From: Haemonchus contortus
Lineage: Eukaryota; Nematoda; Chromadorea; Rhabditida; Trichostrongylidae
Assembly (NCBI GenBank): GCA_000469685.2
Contig: LS997566.1
Coordinates: 45,309,442 to 45,373,441 of the forward strand
Reading direction: 5' to 3'
DNA length: 64,000 nt
This document shows, piece after piece, positions 48,877 to 61,717 of this stretch. The notes beneath the pieces were generated by a model, which was not told the origin of the DNA, ran no database searches, and was given only the letters and a program-made list of their open reading frames with translations. Position numbers and translations under genes: made by a program. Numbering within the stretch: position 1 is the first letter of the stretch; each line of letters opens with the position of its first letter.

Positions 48877-49025
48877 TTCTGGATCAAGCTCGGATGCCTG
48901 AACTGCTGCCCGCCCTCCCAGACGAGTCAGATCTTATCGATGTCGATTTGAACCATCGATCTGAACAACGGCTTCCCTACGACTTCTTGATTACCCGGTC
49001 CGTGAGCATTAAGAACTTCTTTTGA
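48877..49025 (+). CDS. Possible terminal exon of an unidentified plus-strand gene
   Basis: An acceptor (CTACTTGTTCAG) is followed by a 49-residue frame containing ARMPELLPALPDESDLIDVD and LPYDFLITRS, then TGA at 49023-49025. An AATAAA-rich stretch occurs about 105 bases later (49129). The residue composition is typical of real protein rather than chance. Upstream exons were not found. If both this and the minus-strand terminal exon at 47727 are real, their genes overlap or interleave. Confidence 0.3.
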
Positions 49026-49557
49026 CAATTTTCTGTTTTCCAAAGTAATTTTGAATTCATCCGGTGACAAAGTGATGACAAAGTCAAGCAGCAGAATGAA
49101 TAGTAATTGAGGATTAATACATAAGATGAATAAATAAATAAATAAATGTATAATGAAACTGCCCCATGGAGAAGGCTTTTAGATATTGCCTCTAACTGAG
49201 TCTTTGTTGAAAGTCGAGAGTGGAAGTAAAAGCATAGCGTGAGGTGTTTTGATTTCAAAAAGAAAAAGGGAGCTATGTGAAGTATTTCTAGAAAAATTCA
49301 AAAACCAATAAAAATTGCTACGATTAAGGTTGTTCTCTTTACTAGTTGATTGATAGTATTGTACGAGTATATGGTTAGAGATAAGGGCCTTTGGACAAGT
49401 TCCTTCTTCTAAGAATCACTACCAGTTCAATGGTATCAATATTTTGTTTGTTTGTTTGCTTCTATCGTTGATTCTGGTTTTACCTAATCCTAGCTCAAGG
49501 TTTTGTGTGATCCACCAAAAGTGTCTATGGCCAAATGATAGTCGTGGTAGCAGAAAC

Positions 49558-49990
49558 TTGGAATGAGAATCCTTCCGAAATTAAGAGCTTCCAGCGGAAC
49601 TGGTCCTGAACTCCTTTTACTTTCTGCCCTTGTAAAGTGAGCTCCAGTTGAGGAATGCGGCCCTTTGGTGCGAAGTACCCGAGATGACTGATTGTGAGAT
49701 CACGACAAACCCCAGGTCCCACTCTCTTAAACTTGGAATGAGGACCTTGGAGAATTAACAGGTTCTCATGGAGTTAGCCCTCAACGCCTATTACTTTCTG
49801 CCCCTGTATAGTAGTGAACTCGTTGGATCCAATCTAGTTGTGGGTCAATCCAGATCGTCAGTGGGACATCATTCCACTCAAGCGTTTTTGCCTTTCCTCA
49901 GCACTAAACTGTGTGCTTTTCAGTCGAGGAAGGCGGCCCTTTGGTGCGAAGTAGGTGATTGAGATCACGACAAACCCCGGGTCCCATTCC
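49558..49990. repeat. Imperfect direct duplication in a decayed repeat region
   Basis: The block CTTGGAATGAG..TTTTACTTTCTGCCC..GAGGAATGCGGCCCTTTGGTGCGAAGTA..GAGATCACGACAAACCCC occurs at 49558-49712 and again at 49733-49982; the second copy is longer because of about 100 extra bases in the middle. A nearby minus-strand frame (50040-50130) contains SLDFNKAYEG, faintly like a reverse-transcriptase block, so the region may be an eroded retrotransposon. Confidence 0.5.
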
Positions 49991-52900
49991 CTGGATCAGG
50001 CACTACTTCGAACGGTCTGTCAGATGAGACAAAGACTGCTTAGTCTCTACCCTCATAGGCTTTGTTGAAGTCAAGCGAAACTGTGGGACTCGGAGCGGTT
50101 CGAATCGGAAATGAAGGTCTATGGAAAGGTGACCAGCCCATGAGGAGGGTACTTGAGAATTCGTAGAAGGCTGGGGAGAACTCACGAGCCATCAGTGAGG
50201 AGATCTCCTTCACTTGCTCGTGTGGAAAGCACAGCATCTGACCTAAAAGCAATTAATTAGCCTGAATAGCTTTGCGAATGACCGAAAAAGTTAATTGTAC
50301 TGCAGGCTTAGTTCTGTGATTGACCAACTACCCGTCTGCTTGACTCACTCCACTACTTTCATCACCATATGGTCAAATACCCATTACAGAAAGCGGACCC
50401 ACACTGAAGGAGGCCTTATTTTCCCCAGAACCGAAATGGTCCTATTTTTTGGACTTTTTGCATTTTCTCGGTTGTTTGGCAAATGATACACCATCATCTG
50501 TGCTCTCAATCTTAAGCTTTTACTTATCCATGGTGCCGTGCCTATTACTCCTAGTTGTGCCTCGAACACCAAGGTCTCGGAATTCGTTCGAAGAACTTAC
50601 GATCCAGTGATAAGATCTCGATCACATGCCCGAACAGGAAGCACGGCATCTGGCCTGTAAATTGTTGAGTAATTATCACGCTCTTCTTTTGAAGTAACTG
50701 GTTAGTTGTAGACTTTGATGGTAGTTTTTGTAGTTTTTCTAAGTTCGGCATAATTTCCGTTGAAAACCGGGGATGATGAAGCCTACTGATGTGATCAGTG
50801 AGCTCGTCTACCCCGGGGCTTTTTTGGAACTCGTCTGTGAAGTTTGTTCTCGCCCAGGATTCTGACCGTACTTGAAGTGTATGGGGTCTCTGTTGTCTGA
50901 TGTGCTGTCCATTTATGCTACACAGTTGTTCTTTCGGAAAAGCGGTGGTAGGCTGAGCCAGTAGACTGGAAGAGGATGCAGAACGGCACCTTCCAGATGA
51001 GGAGAGTGATGGTGCAACAATTTGTGCGAGCTACGGTACGCCTCTTGACCTGGTTGCCAAATAATTCTTTGCTAAAATGAAGCTCCACAAGTAGACAGTG
51101 ACTAGATTTATCTACTTCACTTACTTTTCCTCAATCATTAGGCGCCGTAAGTTTTCTTCAACTGCATCGTAGACATAGTCACCCTCGTTTAGACCACGAA
51201 AAATTTCAGCTGTCGTCAAATTCCTGAAATGCCGTAGGAATAGATGTCAAGAAGTTGGAGAATTTGGGAAGCAAGTAATCTGCTACCCGAGGTCCATATG
51301 GTGGAGTTAAATGAACCTCACCCTTCCGTCCTTATCAATAGAGCTTTAATTTTCACCAGTTAGACATCATCGAATCGCAGTGCACTTATTGTAGCTATCT
51401 ATAGAGTCTTAATCACGTTCCACCTCCTCTTCTTCGATGCTTCGCTTGGTCGCTTCCCTTGGACTTCAACTCCATTGCTTCCCTCATCGGGCGATCTTCT
51501 GGCTTCTCTGTGTCTGTCCATACCATCGCAAATGCTGCTCTCTCATGTTCAACTGAGCTGGGCTATTCGTTTCACCTTCCTGATGTCCTCATCCTGACCT
51601 TGTAGGATGAAGTCTACTTGCTTCAATTGCAACAACTAGAATAATAACATGGAGGATAAGGGCAAGGTCATTGTCGTAAATCAATCCTTTTTTTGGTGCA
51701 GTACAAGCCAGTGCTCTCACCCGTTGTTTTAAGATGTTCTTTCATAATTGCTCTTTGGCCAAGATAGCTCCAATGTTCTACTCGATTTTTGGAAACCTCC
51801 GCTATAGATTTTGCCATTTCAATTTATATATCGAAAATCCTCCCGGCCGATTCTTTTCCAGCTTTTTTTGGCATCCAATAAACATGTAATTCTTGTGTGC
51901 CTCTCAGCCCTCATACGCCCTGTGGATTCAGGGTCATTCCTTTCTGTTCGAGTTGATTTCCTATTCAGAGCCGCGTTTCCTTCAAATTACTGAGCAAAGA
52001 ACACGGCAGGGGTTGCAGGGGGCTGTTCAGGGCTCAGGAGTTTACACAATAATTTGGACAACGACAGGCAACGCTTTCAAAGTGGTTTTATAGGCCATGG
52101 TAGAATTACTCCTACTGTGCCGCCATACTTGAAAGCTTGTTGATAATAGATGACGATGTTCTATGGTTACCTTGCTACTCTCATCCTTGAAATAAGAGTA
52201 AAAGTCTTTGATGTTGATCTCTTTTATGGGATGCGCCATGCATTCGACTCCTTCATTTTACTGATTTCTCTCTTCCTTTCCTTTCTTTTCTTGCTTCGGT
52301 TCTGCCTATCAGGAATATAACTGTAACCTTTTGTTATTCATGGAGGCTGAATGCCTATGTCACGCATATATTAACTTGCGGTGGCCAGCCGATGTAAAGT
52401 CAGTTCATTCCCAGGCTAGTCCTGTTAGAATTAACCGATTAAAGAGGGATGCAAGGCCTGATAGGCATGGGCGAATATCGGTCCAGGTTGTGATCGTCGA
52501 GCCATGCTTATGTGATTCTGTACCACCTGCTCAGACGCCTTTTCCGCACTTGACATTCACATACGATATTCGTCGTTTTTCAGTCTCAATGGACGCAGTT
52601 CAGATAAGCCCATTTTCACGTGGAGCTGTTTCGCGCGGGCGAAGCTGTGTAGGAGTAGGATTATCTAGTCATGCTGTTTCATAGCCGCCGTGGAGAGTGA
52701 CATCATTCTTATGTATCTCGTTCATCCGCTCCTTCACAGATTATAGCCAAAGTCTGTGGACTAAACTCCAATCGCATGGACTGCGATCTCCTCAGAGCAC
52801 AGGAATTTCACCTAGATGAACACAAGCTATGATTTTGCAAAAGCCGATACATCAACGCAAGGAAATAGCAGCAGGAGAAAGGAGAAATCCCTTCAGAGGA

Positions 52901-55702
52901 AGCTGGTGGATCCCACAGAGCTTGTTTATTCATTTGCTCACATGGTTGTCTTCTTCTGACAGTTCTGCTGGAGCCTACTGTAGATAGCATAACCACTAAG
53001 AGAGATCAGATCGTTCAGTTCAATAGAAGGTCCTATTGGGAACTGATCCAGTACGGTACGCTCTACCCATTGAATTTTGGGTAGCCGTTAGGTCATGGAA
53101 CGATTTTTTCGCTACTACGATTAGTTCATCTGGTCGGAAAATGTCGGCAATGATTCATTTAGGCTTGGTGCCCACAAAAAATCATTTTCCATGGTAACCT
53201 GACCTGAAAGTACATACGTGCATTCTAAATGACGACATTACTATCAGTGGAACGGCTTCTAACGATAATTAGGGTACAAATACTATTATTATAATAATAT
53301 TTGTATTATGTGGGCGTCATATAACACAAGCTGATACGAGCGGAAATGTCGGACACGCCTACCAACTTTAAAGCTAAAAACTGGAAATTGGCAGTAAATT
53401 TTGTTCTACCATGCTGTTCCCCTAGCATAATGCTATTGATATTGATGTGCTCTCGTTCATTTGTGCTAGGCCCACGCCTCTGATTAGGGATATTCTACCT
53501 TGGGTCACATAAGTTTTGTACCTTCAAAATGTGGAGCTCCAGTTGCACTGTTACGTGACTGAAAATCGGACTTGAAGTCATTAGGCCTTTCGCAGACCCA
53601 TCAAAAGGGGTACCATGAAGGAAGCATCGATTTGAGGAAGTATGGAGTGAGTTTCGAGTTTGCGCTATCAGATGCTGCAGCAGAAAGGCCTTACTTCCAT
53701 AAAAGTTTCTCCCACACGTTGTAATGTGGGCGAAGTTTTGAAGCTATCCAGTGTTTCCATTTGCGAAACTATCCCCTAACAAGTAGGGAAATGTGTGACG
53801 ACCTTGAGAGTTACTTCCTTCATCGTTCGGCTTGTTTATTGCCCTCAAACAGTTCTACCTAAAGCTGCATGGAATTTTCACATCTATGATCAAGCCATTA
53901 ATATTATTGCTGTGAAAAGGAAGGGCTGTAAAGCGTTTTGCCAGTCTCCTTTACCCGATTAGACGTGCTGGCATTGAACTCGACGCGCGACAATTCTCGT
54001 GGTTAGTTGTCTCGTCACACACCCAGGTTTGGGTGTGGCACTGGTTAGATGTCTTGCCGTGCAGCACCCTCCGTAGAGTCGACGCCTAGTCCATTAGGAA
54101 AGAGCACCACTCAATCCTGTTCCTGAATCACATTCAACTTTCAATGACCTTTTGAATCCATTTTGTCTTCTGATAGAAGTAGATTCAGGCCATCGAATTG
54201 TTCCTTTTCTCGAATGTAATAACTGAATCGTGGTGAATTCCGATTAATTCAAAACATTTCTCACGATTTACTGGAAGTTAATCCAGTTTTCGGAAGCCTT
54301 CAATAACAATCCAGTGAGAATTGAAATACTATCAGATCATTTTCGGGCTGCCTACGTAGGGATTAGTTGCGATGCGATGAAGTCGACGAGCAAACAATGA
54401 CTAAGGATTTGATATTCCTCAGCTGACATTCATCTCAAGGTGATGGCTTCTCTTTGGCAGGTTGCACACGTGCCATTCAATGAGACTTATTTTTGTCTTT
54501 AGTAAGCACCCAGAGGCTATGTTTTCCCTTTCTGCAATCCCAGCCAGCATTCAAGGGTATTTTTCATTGAAATTTATCTTAAGACCTCAGACTTGTGCCT
54601 TTGCAAATGATACATTTGTCATTGAGTTAAAAAAAGTCGAAGCCGCCTAGATGCCTTTCCAAAATTCGTTTACCAAGTTAGCATGCTCAGCCTTCATTTG
54701 TTTCATGCGCCATTTTTTGGCATTTCTTCCAAATTAAAATTTCAGTATTGTGAAGTATGTGGTTCTATTTGTCCCACGAAGAAATATAATTAGGAGTTAA
54801 AGGCCCAATTCACGTTAAAAGAGGTTCGTGAAATTTCTTCCTCGGATGAAGACGTGAGCTCCGAGGACAGCACTGACAGGTCGAAAAACGGCTTAGATAA
54901 GCCTTAATAGGAGCTCCAAAATCCATCTAGAAGACGTACACACTTAAAGGCGGACCAGTTCTCACGGCATTGTAGAGGCTTCGGAGGTTGCAACATCCGT
55001 AACGGGACCCACACGCTGCACGCAGGCAACTTACTGTATTCAATGGCATGCACATTTGGACAGCTCGTCCAAATACCCTTTCTAAGCAACTTTTGTCGTC
55101 CAACTCATAGTTTAACTACTCTTTTGAAGCCTATTGTTCTTCTGAATGCGCCGACTTTGGCGTTTTCTCCCCTAGTTTTGCACTACATATTTTGGACAAG
55201 TGCGACAATAATTCATCTAAAACTAGATACCTCGAAATCACCATTAACTACGAAATTATAGTAATCCTACAGTGGCTCCAGATTATTACTGTTCACTGCT
55301 GATTACAGCTGATAGATGTTATTTTATGATTACTTGTCTTGTGAAGCCTCACTGGGATCACAAATCATCGTTAGAGATAATTAATTAATGATTGATGACT
55401 GCTTGACTGGTTTCTCTACCTGTCATACTCTTCTTTTGCCTAGCCCTCTAATCACCGGGGAGAAGCATTGCTATCGGCGCTCTCGGCTCAATCCCCATCT
55501 ATACTGAATTGTTGTGCGCTATCTTTGTTTTTCTACTCATTCTCTAGATCGACTCCACGGAAGCGCATTACTATCGGTTCCCGACAGCGCGTGATTCTCG
55601 TTCGGTGTGATCGGTGCTGTGGCATGCTAGCATGGGAACGATAGTAACTCTTTTTTCAAATTATTAAATGCAAAATTTGTGCTCTGGTTTTCCCAATATC
55701 CT
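49991..55702. other. Repeat-rich spacer without a recognised gene
   Basis: Two minus-strand stretches (about 50160-50250 and 50590-50665) are related: each begins after an acceptor-like AG with GQMLCF or GQMPCF, suggesting a duplicated, decayed coding repeat. A SINE copy lies at 52222-52540. A small palindrome of A and T steps (CAAATACTATTATTATAAT) is at 53276-53302, and an inverted pair around TACTATCG.TTCCC lies at 55568-55648. No intact gene was found. Confidence 0.4.
52222..52540 (-). repeat. tRNA-derived SINE, copy with insertion
   Basis: It begins on the plus strand with TGGGATGCGCCATGCATTCG and continues with GTGGCCAGCCGATGTA.AGTCAGT, TTAACCGAT, GAGGGATGCAAGGCC and CGAATATCGGTCC, the same block order as the copy at 25000-25262. 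About 80 extra T/C-rich bases follow the first block, and the tRNA-like right end is eroded. Confidence 0.6.
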
Positions 55703-55706
55703 TTAA

Positions 55707-56336
55707 CCCTTTGACGACCATGGCACCCGCCGGTGGGTGCCACTATGACTGGCGCATGAGACCATGGCACCCAATGTTGGGTGCCACCATGTTTTTCCCT
55801 TTATTTGCACATTTGAAACTTATTTTGTATTTTTATATTTATTAACAAATTTCATGGTATTTATATTCAGCATGGTCCACGTGAATGTTTTACAGGAGCT
55901 TATTTATTACAAACATATAGAATCAATGGAGTAGTACTGAAAAGGTTTAGATACTTTGGCATGATTTGTGTGTGTCCTGGGAGCATTGGAGGCAGTACTT
56001 AGAATATCTGATTTGCAATTATGTGACTGCGCTTTCGATGTCTTCATCCTCAAGTTTCTTAGAGGTTATATACGAATTCCTACTGCCTACACTATTACCA
56101 AAATTCTAACCTACATTGCTTTCAACCCGAAGTGCAAATCCAAGCTTCAGTTTAATATGAGATAAAATAAGATCTGATGCTTCTGTTATGCGGAAATATT
56201 GCTAAGTTTATTAAGCCAGAAAAAGGAGTTCCTCCTGGGACCATGGCACCCACCGGTGGGTGCCAGTCGCGCACGAGAGGGAGGGGGCGTGGTCCCAAGG
56301 GCGCGTCACGTCGAAATAGCCGTTGTCGTCAGAGGG
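55707..56336. mobile_element. 630-bp piggyBac-type non-autonomous transposon
   Basis: Both ends abut TTAA (55703-55706 and 56337-56340), the piggyBac target duplication. Termini are CCCTTTGACGAC and GTCGTCAGAGGG, an inverted repeat with one mismatch. Subterminal palindromes TGGCACCCGCCGGTGGGTGC and TGGCACCCACCGGTGGGTGC lie at both ends, plus a related TGGCACCCAATGTTGGGTGC. The interior has no recognised transposase; a 65-codon frame at 55968-56165 is not identified. Confidence 0.88.
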
Positions 56337-57343
56337 TTAACCAACTTCTTGAACTGCTGGATCCTGGTACCGACAAAGGTACATAGTGTTAGTCCTGCTG
56401 GGATTGTGACCCGTAAATCAACTATTTGTACAGAAATCCGATAGTAATGTTCTTTCGACCACAGTCCGTATTTTGCGGAATCGTCAATTAATAAAACTAT
56501 CATCATAGTCTAGCACTTGCATGTTACCCTGCTCGCTACTTTTCCATTCTTCCAAAGATCTTAATAAAGGAATTATTTCCAAAATTATCCCACCATTATC
56601 ATTGGAGATTTGGCGTTCTGCTTCACAAAATTACAAAAAGGTCCAGTCGAAAATTGCTCTGTTTTCTTTTTTGGTCGGCACTTTTCCGTTCAGTTTTTTG
56701 TAAATTCGATTGGATCCTTGAATACTGAATCCTGAGTCGAAGATCGACATTGCCAATTTAGCATTCCATCTTCTCGGCGGCAATAATTGTTACAAGATTC
56801 GCCTGGGAGGTAAAAAAAACACTGCGCAGTCGCATCAAAGTACTATTGCGATTCTGGATGGGGATCGAATGTGAGACATCCCTCAAACGGGATCGATCAA
56901 CGGCAGGGACTCAATCCGTCTTTTACGAATACATTCAGCCACCTTCTGATTGAAAGGACTCTTTTGACGACATTCTGTTCAGTTTTTTAAAGCTTCTTAT
57001 TAAAACAATACACTACTGTTTGATGTCTTCTCTTATACTAACGCTTTAAGAGATTGGGGATCTTTGATGTTTTGAAGCAAATTCCTCGATAATCTGAAGC
57101 TCACATTTGGATTGAACAGCAGTAAACAGCTCGAAGAAACCTTTGAGCTGGTATGGAATGGCAGCTGATTCCGAGTGTCGTCGTTTTACATCACCAGCTT
57201 TGGACTCAGATTACTTTATCTCTTAGATTCATTCATTTGAGCTAACAAATGGGATGAAGAGCAAAAAAAAAAAAGAAAAGGGAGCCAAGGGTCAAAGTGC
57301 AAGGATCAGTGAGGTAAACGGAGGAGTTTTTGAATGTGGGGTA

Positions 57344-57869
57344 CAGTAGCGCTCAAAAGTCTTCGGTGAAATGGTTCATCAGCCGTACTTTTCAGCCGTA
57401 ACTCCTTTCCTACTGGATCTAATAGTGCGGAATTTCTATATTCGGAGCGTGGGTATATTGTGAACATTTACCACTATTAACCTGCAATCTGATCATGTTC
57501 CAGATATTCCAAAGGGCATGAAAATAAAATCGACTGCAAATACAGATGATGGTCTTTCTAGAATCTCTTTCCTTTTTGTCATGTCTAAAATGTACGAGCG
57601 GTAATGCCGAACACTATAGATGAGAAAAACGCACATAAGGTGGGAATAAGTGCAGACGTCAACAACTTTAGTTTTAGCAAAGTCTGCTAGCGCAACAAAC
57701 ACCTTGCTCTATCTGTGGATGTTGCAGCTTTGCAGTCAAGTAGTGTTGGGTAGGGTGAAATATGCTCTAGCTAAACATATCCAAATTTGGTGCGATTTGG
57801 TCTACTAAGAAAAAAGTTATGAACGAAAAAGCGTCAAAGCATCTCACCGAACACTTTTGAGCGCTACTG
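57344..57869. mobile_element. 526-bp Tc1-like non-autonomous transposon
   Basis: Termini CAGTAGCGCTCAAAAGT and its inverted copy ACTTTTGAGCGCTACTG are flanked by TA (57342-57343 and 57870-57871). The inverted repeat continues with one change (TCTTCGGTGA versus TGTTCGGTGA) and then fades. The CAGT start and TA duplication are typical of Tc1/mariner elements. There is no transposase frame. Confidence 0.88.
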
Positions 57870-59930
57870 TATATACCAGACAGTATCCACCCTGCCGTAT
57901 GAGTGCTCAAAGTTTTCGCGCTCTAAAGTTAAAAATAGTCAAAGTGTTATGCGACAACTAGCGAACTTCTCTGCGCCTTCCCCTTCGCTAATGAGAGGTC
58001 GAGTTGGGTTGGGTAGAAAGATTCGCACGGAGTGCGGCAAAGAGCGCAGCACATCTTCTGTAGGGAGGAAGTTTGAGAAGGTGATGGATGGTAGACACAC
58101 ACGATTAATGGCACTAATGGCTGCGGTCCCATTCAAACCACTCAACGAGTCAACTAGCAAAAATTTGCCGCGCCCTCCTCAAGCGAGAAGAGCCCAGAGA
58201 GACAGTGGAAGTATGTCCTATTCCGTCTTTTCACTTTTGGGCTAAACGGTAGAGATCTGTCTGATGATCTGAACCTCTCGTAGAGAATTTTAACCGTTTT
58301 TTTTTTGAGCCTTTTCCAGAACCTCCAAGTACCCACCTTCAATAACGATTATATGAGTACCGTGTATACTCTGCTCTCCTGGGTTTCATACTATTTCTCT
58401 CCCCACTATTTAGCTAGTGCATAGAAAAAATCGAGCTACAACCTAACAACCTAATAACCTAGCAACCTAATGAGCCATTTCATGAGCGTTCTTAATGAAA
58501 GTTTTTTGGCTGCTTCATTTCGGAGCCGTTCTCTCTCGCATTGTGTTTTTCACAAGTTGCCATCCATCTCTATAGCGAATCATTTTTATGGTGTCTTCTG
58601 AATGGCGGGGGCAATTTCTTAGGATGTGGGGGACGATTGGTTGGCAATTTTCAGTCAACAGTCAGTTATCCTATCATCTTTGTGAATTTTTGGCACATTT
58701 TTTGCTTCCATAATCGCTGGAAGTGCTTCGATACACTGAGATTACTAGCACTTTTTTCTGCGTCCCTAACCTTTCACTGCTGGACAGCAGACGGGAGGGC
58801 GTGATGTCTGAATCGTCAATAGTAAGGCCTCTTCAGCAACCCATCGGTAATTTCCTGAGTTAGAAGGAAATTTCAAAAATATGCCTCCCCCCCCCCCCCC
58901 CACCAGGATCCGTCAGTGACTCTGACGTACAAAAATCCCCAGTTATTTTTTGTTTTCACAAGAGCTTAATCTGAAGCCCTCTCCAGACAAAGCTCCTTAT
59001 CCGCTATGCCTTACAAGCAAGTGAATGTGTTATAGAGACTGCCTTTCGTAGTGATCTCCTATAAACATCTTAGAATTATAATGTTGCTATGCCATTTATA
59101 TGCCCACGTACATCTTCCCGCTTAGAATACGTCAAAAAAGCACTAGCGCTTGCGTGGGTGTGTCACATGACTCGAGCGGAACGCCGCTTTTAACGCGTCA
59201 GCCGCGCGGCGGAAATCCATCTGCTCGTCTGCACCCTCTCACCGAAATGTCGTCCAGTGATGAGCGAGTTACACCGAAGACGCTCCCTTTGGGATGGTTT
59301 TGAATAGGACTCGAATTATCTGGAAATGCTAATAATATCCAGCGATACGGTAATCCGTAATCGGTAATTTTGATCGATAATAATTTTCAATGTCTTCATG
59401 AACTGCTCTAAAGACCTCATCTGAACCCAATGAATAAAACTCCTCCGAACCAACCAACCTAAATTCGCTTGCATCAACCATGAAGGTCAACTGGAGGTCT
59501 CGTTGTTCTTGCTGCAGGTCTCAACTCATCAGTCGTTGGAGGAGCACTTCATGATGATGAAATGATTCTGTGAATCACCGTCAGGGAAGAAGTTGCAACG
59601 AGTTCCGGTGTATGGGAAGCCCGTATGTAGCGGCATCACACGAAAACGGCAGAGAAAGGATTAGCTGAGAGCCCAAAGTTTGTTAAAAGCCCTTTCCATC
59701 CACCGAGGGTGCCAATTGATGCGCCTGTCTGACGACGTACCCACATCTGGTACTAAATCGTGCATCACATATGTAACGAGGAGCAAGGTCAATTAAAATC
59801 AATCAGCTGCAGAGAACAATAATGGCAGCTCAAGGTTACTGTACTTCTCTGCCTACGCAATTGCACAGTGTACTCGATAATGCCAAAACTCGTCCCAAAG
59901 TTTTGTTTTGTGCAGCGGCGTACGTGTCAC

Positions 59931-60164
59931 TACGTATGTCCGAGGATGCGCGCGGCAAATTGCGCGGCGAAGTTCCTAACGATCCGACCGATTTGAGCGC
60001 CTATCGTAGGGGCCCCCATTTGGAGTAAAGTAGATTACAAGGATCATCTGACCCTACTAAACTACTCTTCTTCGAGTTTGTGTCCCGAGAATTGGCATCA
60101 GAGTCATACAAATCGTCACAAACTTTGCCGCGCAAGTTGTCGCGCGCATTCTCGGACGCACGTA
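59931..60164. repeat. CG-rich inverted repeat, 44-bp arms
   Basis: TACGTATGTCCGAGGATGCG and the following GCGGCAAATTGCGCGGCGAAGTT at 59931-59974 are matched in reverse complement at 60121-60164 with about six differences, around a loop of about 146 bp. It may be a small MITE; its outer ends were not defined. Confidence 0.5.
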
Positions 60165-60340
60165 AGTCCCGTCCCCCTGTGAAGCGCAGTCGTGCAATGA
60201 TGTGAATAAGATGATCTAAACAGAAGCTGCTGTTCCACTCGTGGCAATTTCGTTGTTCGAATTATTGTAGATTTGCTACTTCAAACATCCTCGACTATTC
60301 TCCTTTAACTATTCTCTCCCTCTCCTGCTCCTTCCTTCCT

Positions 60341-60400
60341 TCTGTCTGTCTGCCTCCCTGTCTGTCTCCCTGCCCGTCTGTCTGTTTGTCTGTCTGTCTG

Positions 60401-60499
<99 letters not shown>

Positions 60500-60517
60500 G
60501 CGTGTCTGTTTGTCTTT
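60341..60517. repeat. (CTGT)n microsatellite
   Basis: About 44 units of the tetranucleotide CTGT/TCTG with a few interruptions (CTGC, CCGT, CTTG). It produces open frames with artificial Cys-Leu-Ser-Val or Arg-Gln-Thr-Asp repeats on both strands, which are not genes. Confidence 0.95.
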
Positions 60518-61081
60518 CTCTTTCTTTTCTCTATTTCGTTGAACTGTTCTCATGTCCAAGCCATATGCAAGGGCTCAGACGGATCTTAATTTACTTAAAA
60601 CAGCTCTACAGGAAGCTTTGGATGAATTTGACGCTACGTCGCTGTTATCCTAATCCTTTATGAGCATGTCTGAAAGGAATGGCGATCTCAGTCTACGAAA
60701 CATTCATATTTATTCGGCTTTTCCTGGCAGTTGAAGTATTTGTTGTTGAATCTTTACTAGCGTTTTTTCACCTGCTTTTTCCTTGGTTACGGTAATATGC
60801 CGCGTCCTATGAATTTTTACAGTTGCATGTAAATATAGTTGAGACATGGTATAGTTCAGGCACCTCAGAAGAGTGATCGTAATTATATAGACTACTTTGA
60901 AGACCGCTATCCTTTTGGTGGTGTGAAGTCAAGATGTCATTTCCGAAAACCTGCACTTTCCCTTCAAACGTGATCGTTTTGGACAGAAAGCGAAGCCTCT
61001 GCGAAAGCCTCTCAATGCTTGTCACGATATTTTGTCCGATGAAACTTCCACTTCTTCGAGGAACAGTTTGTAGCGGAACTA

Positions 61082-61483
61082 CCCTAAAATCCCATAGATA
61101 TGAGCGGGTGAACCTACCGGTGAAAAATGAATTGGAAAAAATCGAAAGTGAATGCAGTCACCCCTCTAACTTGATGGATGGGTAAATTAAACCTCGAGGA
61201 AGAAGTTAAGAAGAAGCTCCGCCCCTCAACTCTAAACCCCGCCCACTTAATAAACAATTCATATAGAAAAATAGCGATTTTTACGGATCGCTGTTTTTTT
61301 ATATAAATTGTTTATTAAGTGGGCGGGGTTCAGAGTTGAGGGGCGGAGCTTCTTCTTAACTTCTTCCTCGAGGTTTAATTTACCCATCCATCAAGTTAGA
61401 GGGGTGACTGCATTCACTTTCGATTTTTTCCAATTCATTTTTCACCGGTAGGTTCACCCGCTCTTATCTATGGGATTTTAGGG
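61082..61483. mobile_element. 402-bp near-perfect hairpin MITE with TA target duplication
   Basis: The ends CCCTAAAATCCCATAG and CTATGGGATTTTAGGG are exact inverted repeats between TA dinucleotides (61080-61081 and 61484-61485). The arms of about 185 bp are almost identical along their whole length (for example AAGCTCCGCCCCTCAACTCT and its complement), leaving a loop of about 30 bases. There is no coding capacity. Near-identity of the arms suggests a recent insertion or structural maintenance. Confidence 0.92.
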
Positions 61484-61717
61484 TATCTTGCTGTCAATTG
61501 TTACCCGAATGCTGCGCGGGAATTCAAGCACAGGAATGTCAGTTTGTGTTATCCCTTTCCCATCAACATTTTTCATCCAAACAAAGGCTCCTGTGAATTT
61601 AGAGACTCAGTCTTATTGTTAGATTCATCCAGTGTCTAATGCAGCAGATCTGTAAGGGATTGCATGGACTCCAAGTTTCAAGGAAACCATTGATGAGATA
61701 CTCACAGACGGTTTTTT

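Larger units (their letters stand above)
57872..61081. other. Spacer with simple repeats, no gene recognised
   Basis: It holds a C run of 14 or more bases at about 58887, a CG-rich inverted pair (59931-59974 with 60121-60164) and the (CTGT)n tract. Frames such as 57949-58245 and 59822-60028 have no recognisable domain. Confidence 0.4.

Noticed and set aside
48485..48901. A 138-codon hydrophobic frame
   Set aside because: It is made by a T/C-rich stretch, with composition like low-complexity DNA rather than a membrane protein, and it overlaps a better exon candidate in another frame.
53940..54070. tRNA-like text (minus strand, GAGTTCAATGCC) considered as a tRNA gene
   Set aside because: A B-box-like stretch is present, but no acceptor or anticodon stem can be formed; it is at most a SINE remnant.
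60341..60517. Regular spacing of repeats considered as a CRISPR array
   Set aside because: The repeat is a pure tetranucleotide without spacers, and the genome is eukaryotic.
60305..60589. Open frames with repeated RQTD or CLSV
   Set aside because: They are translations of the (CTGT)n microsatellite and occur on both strands.
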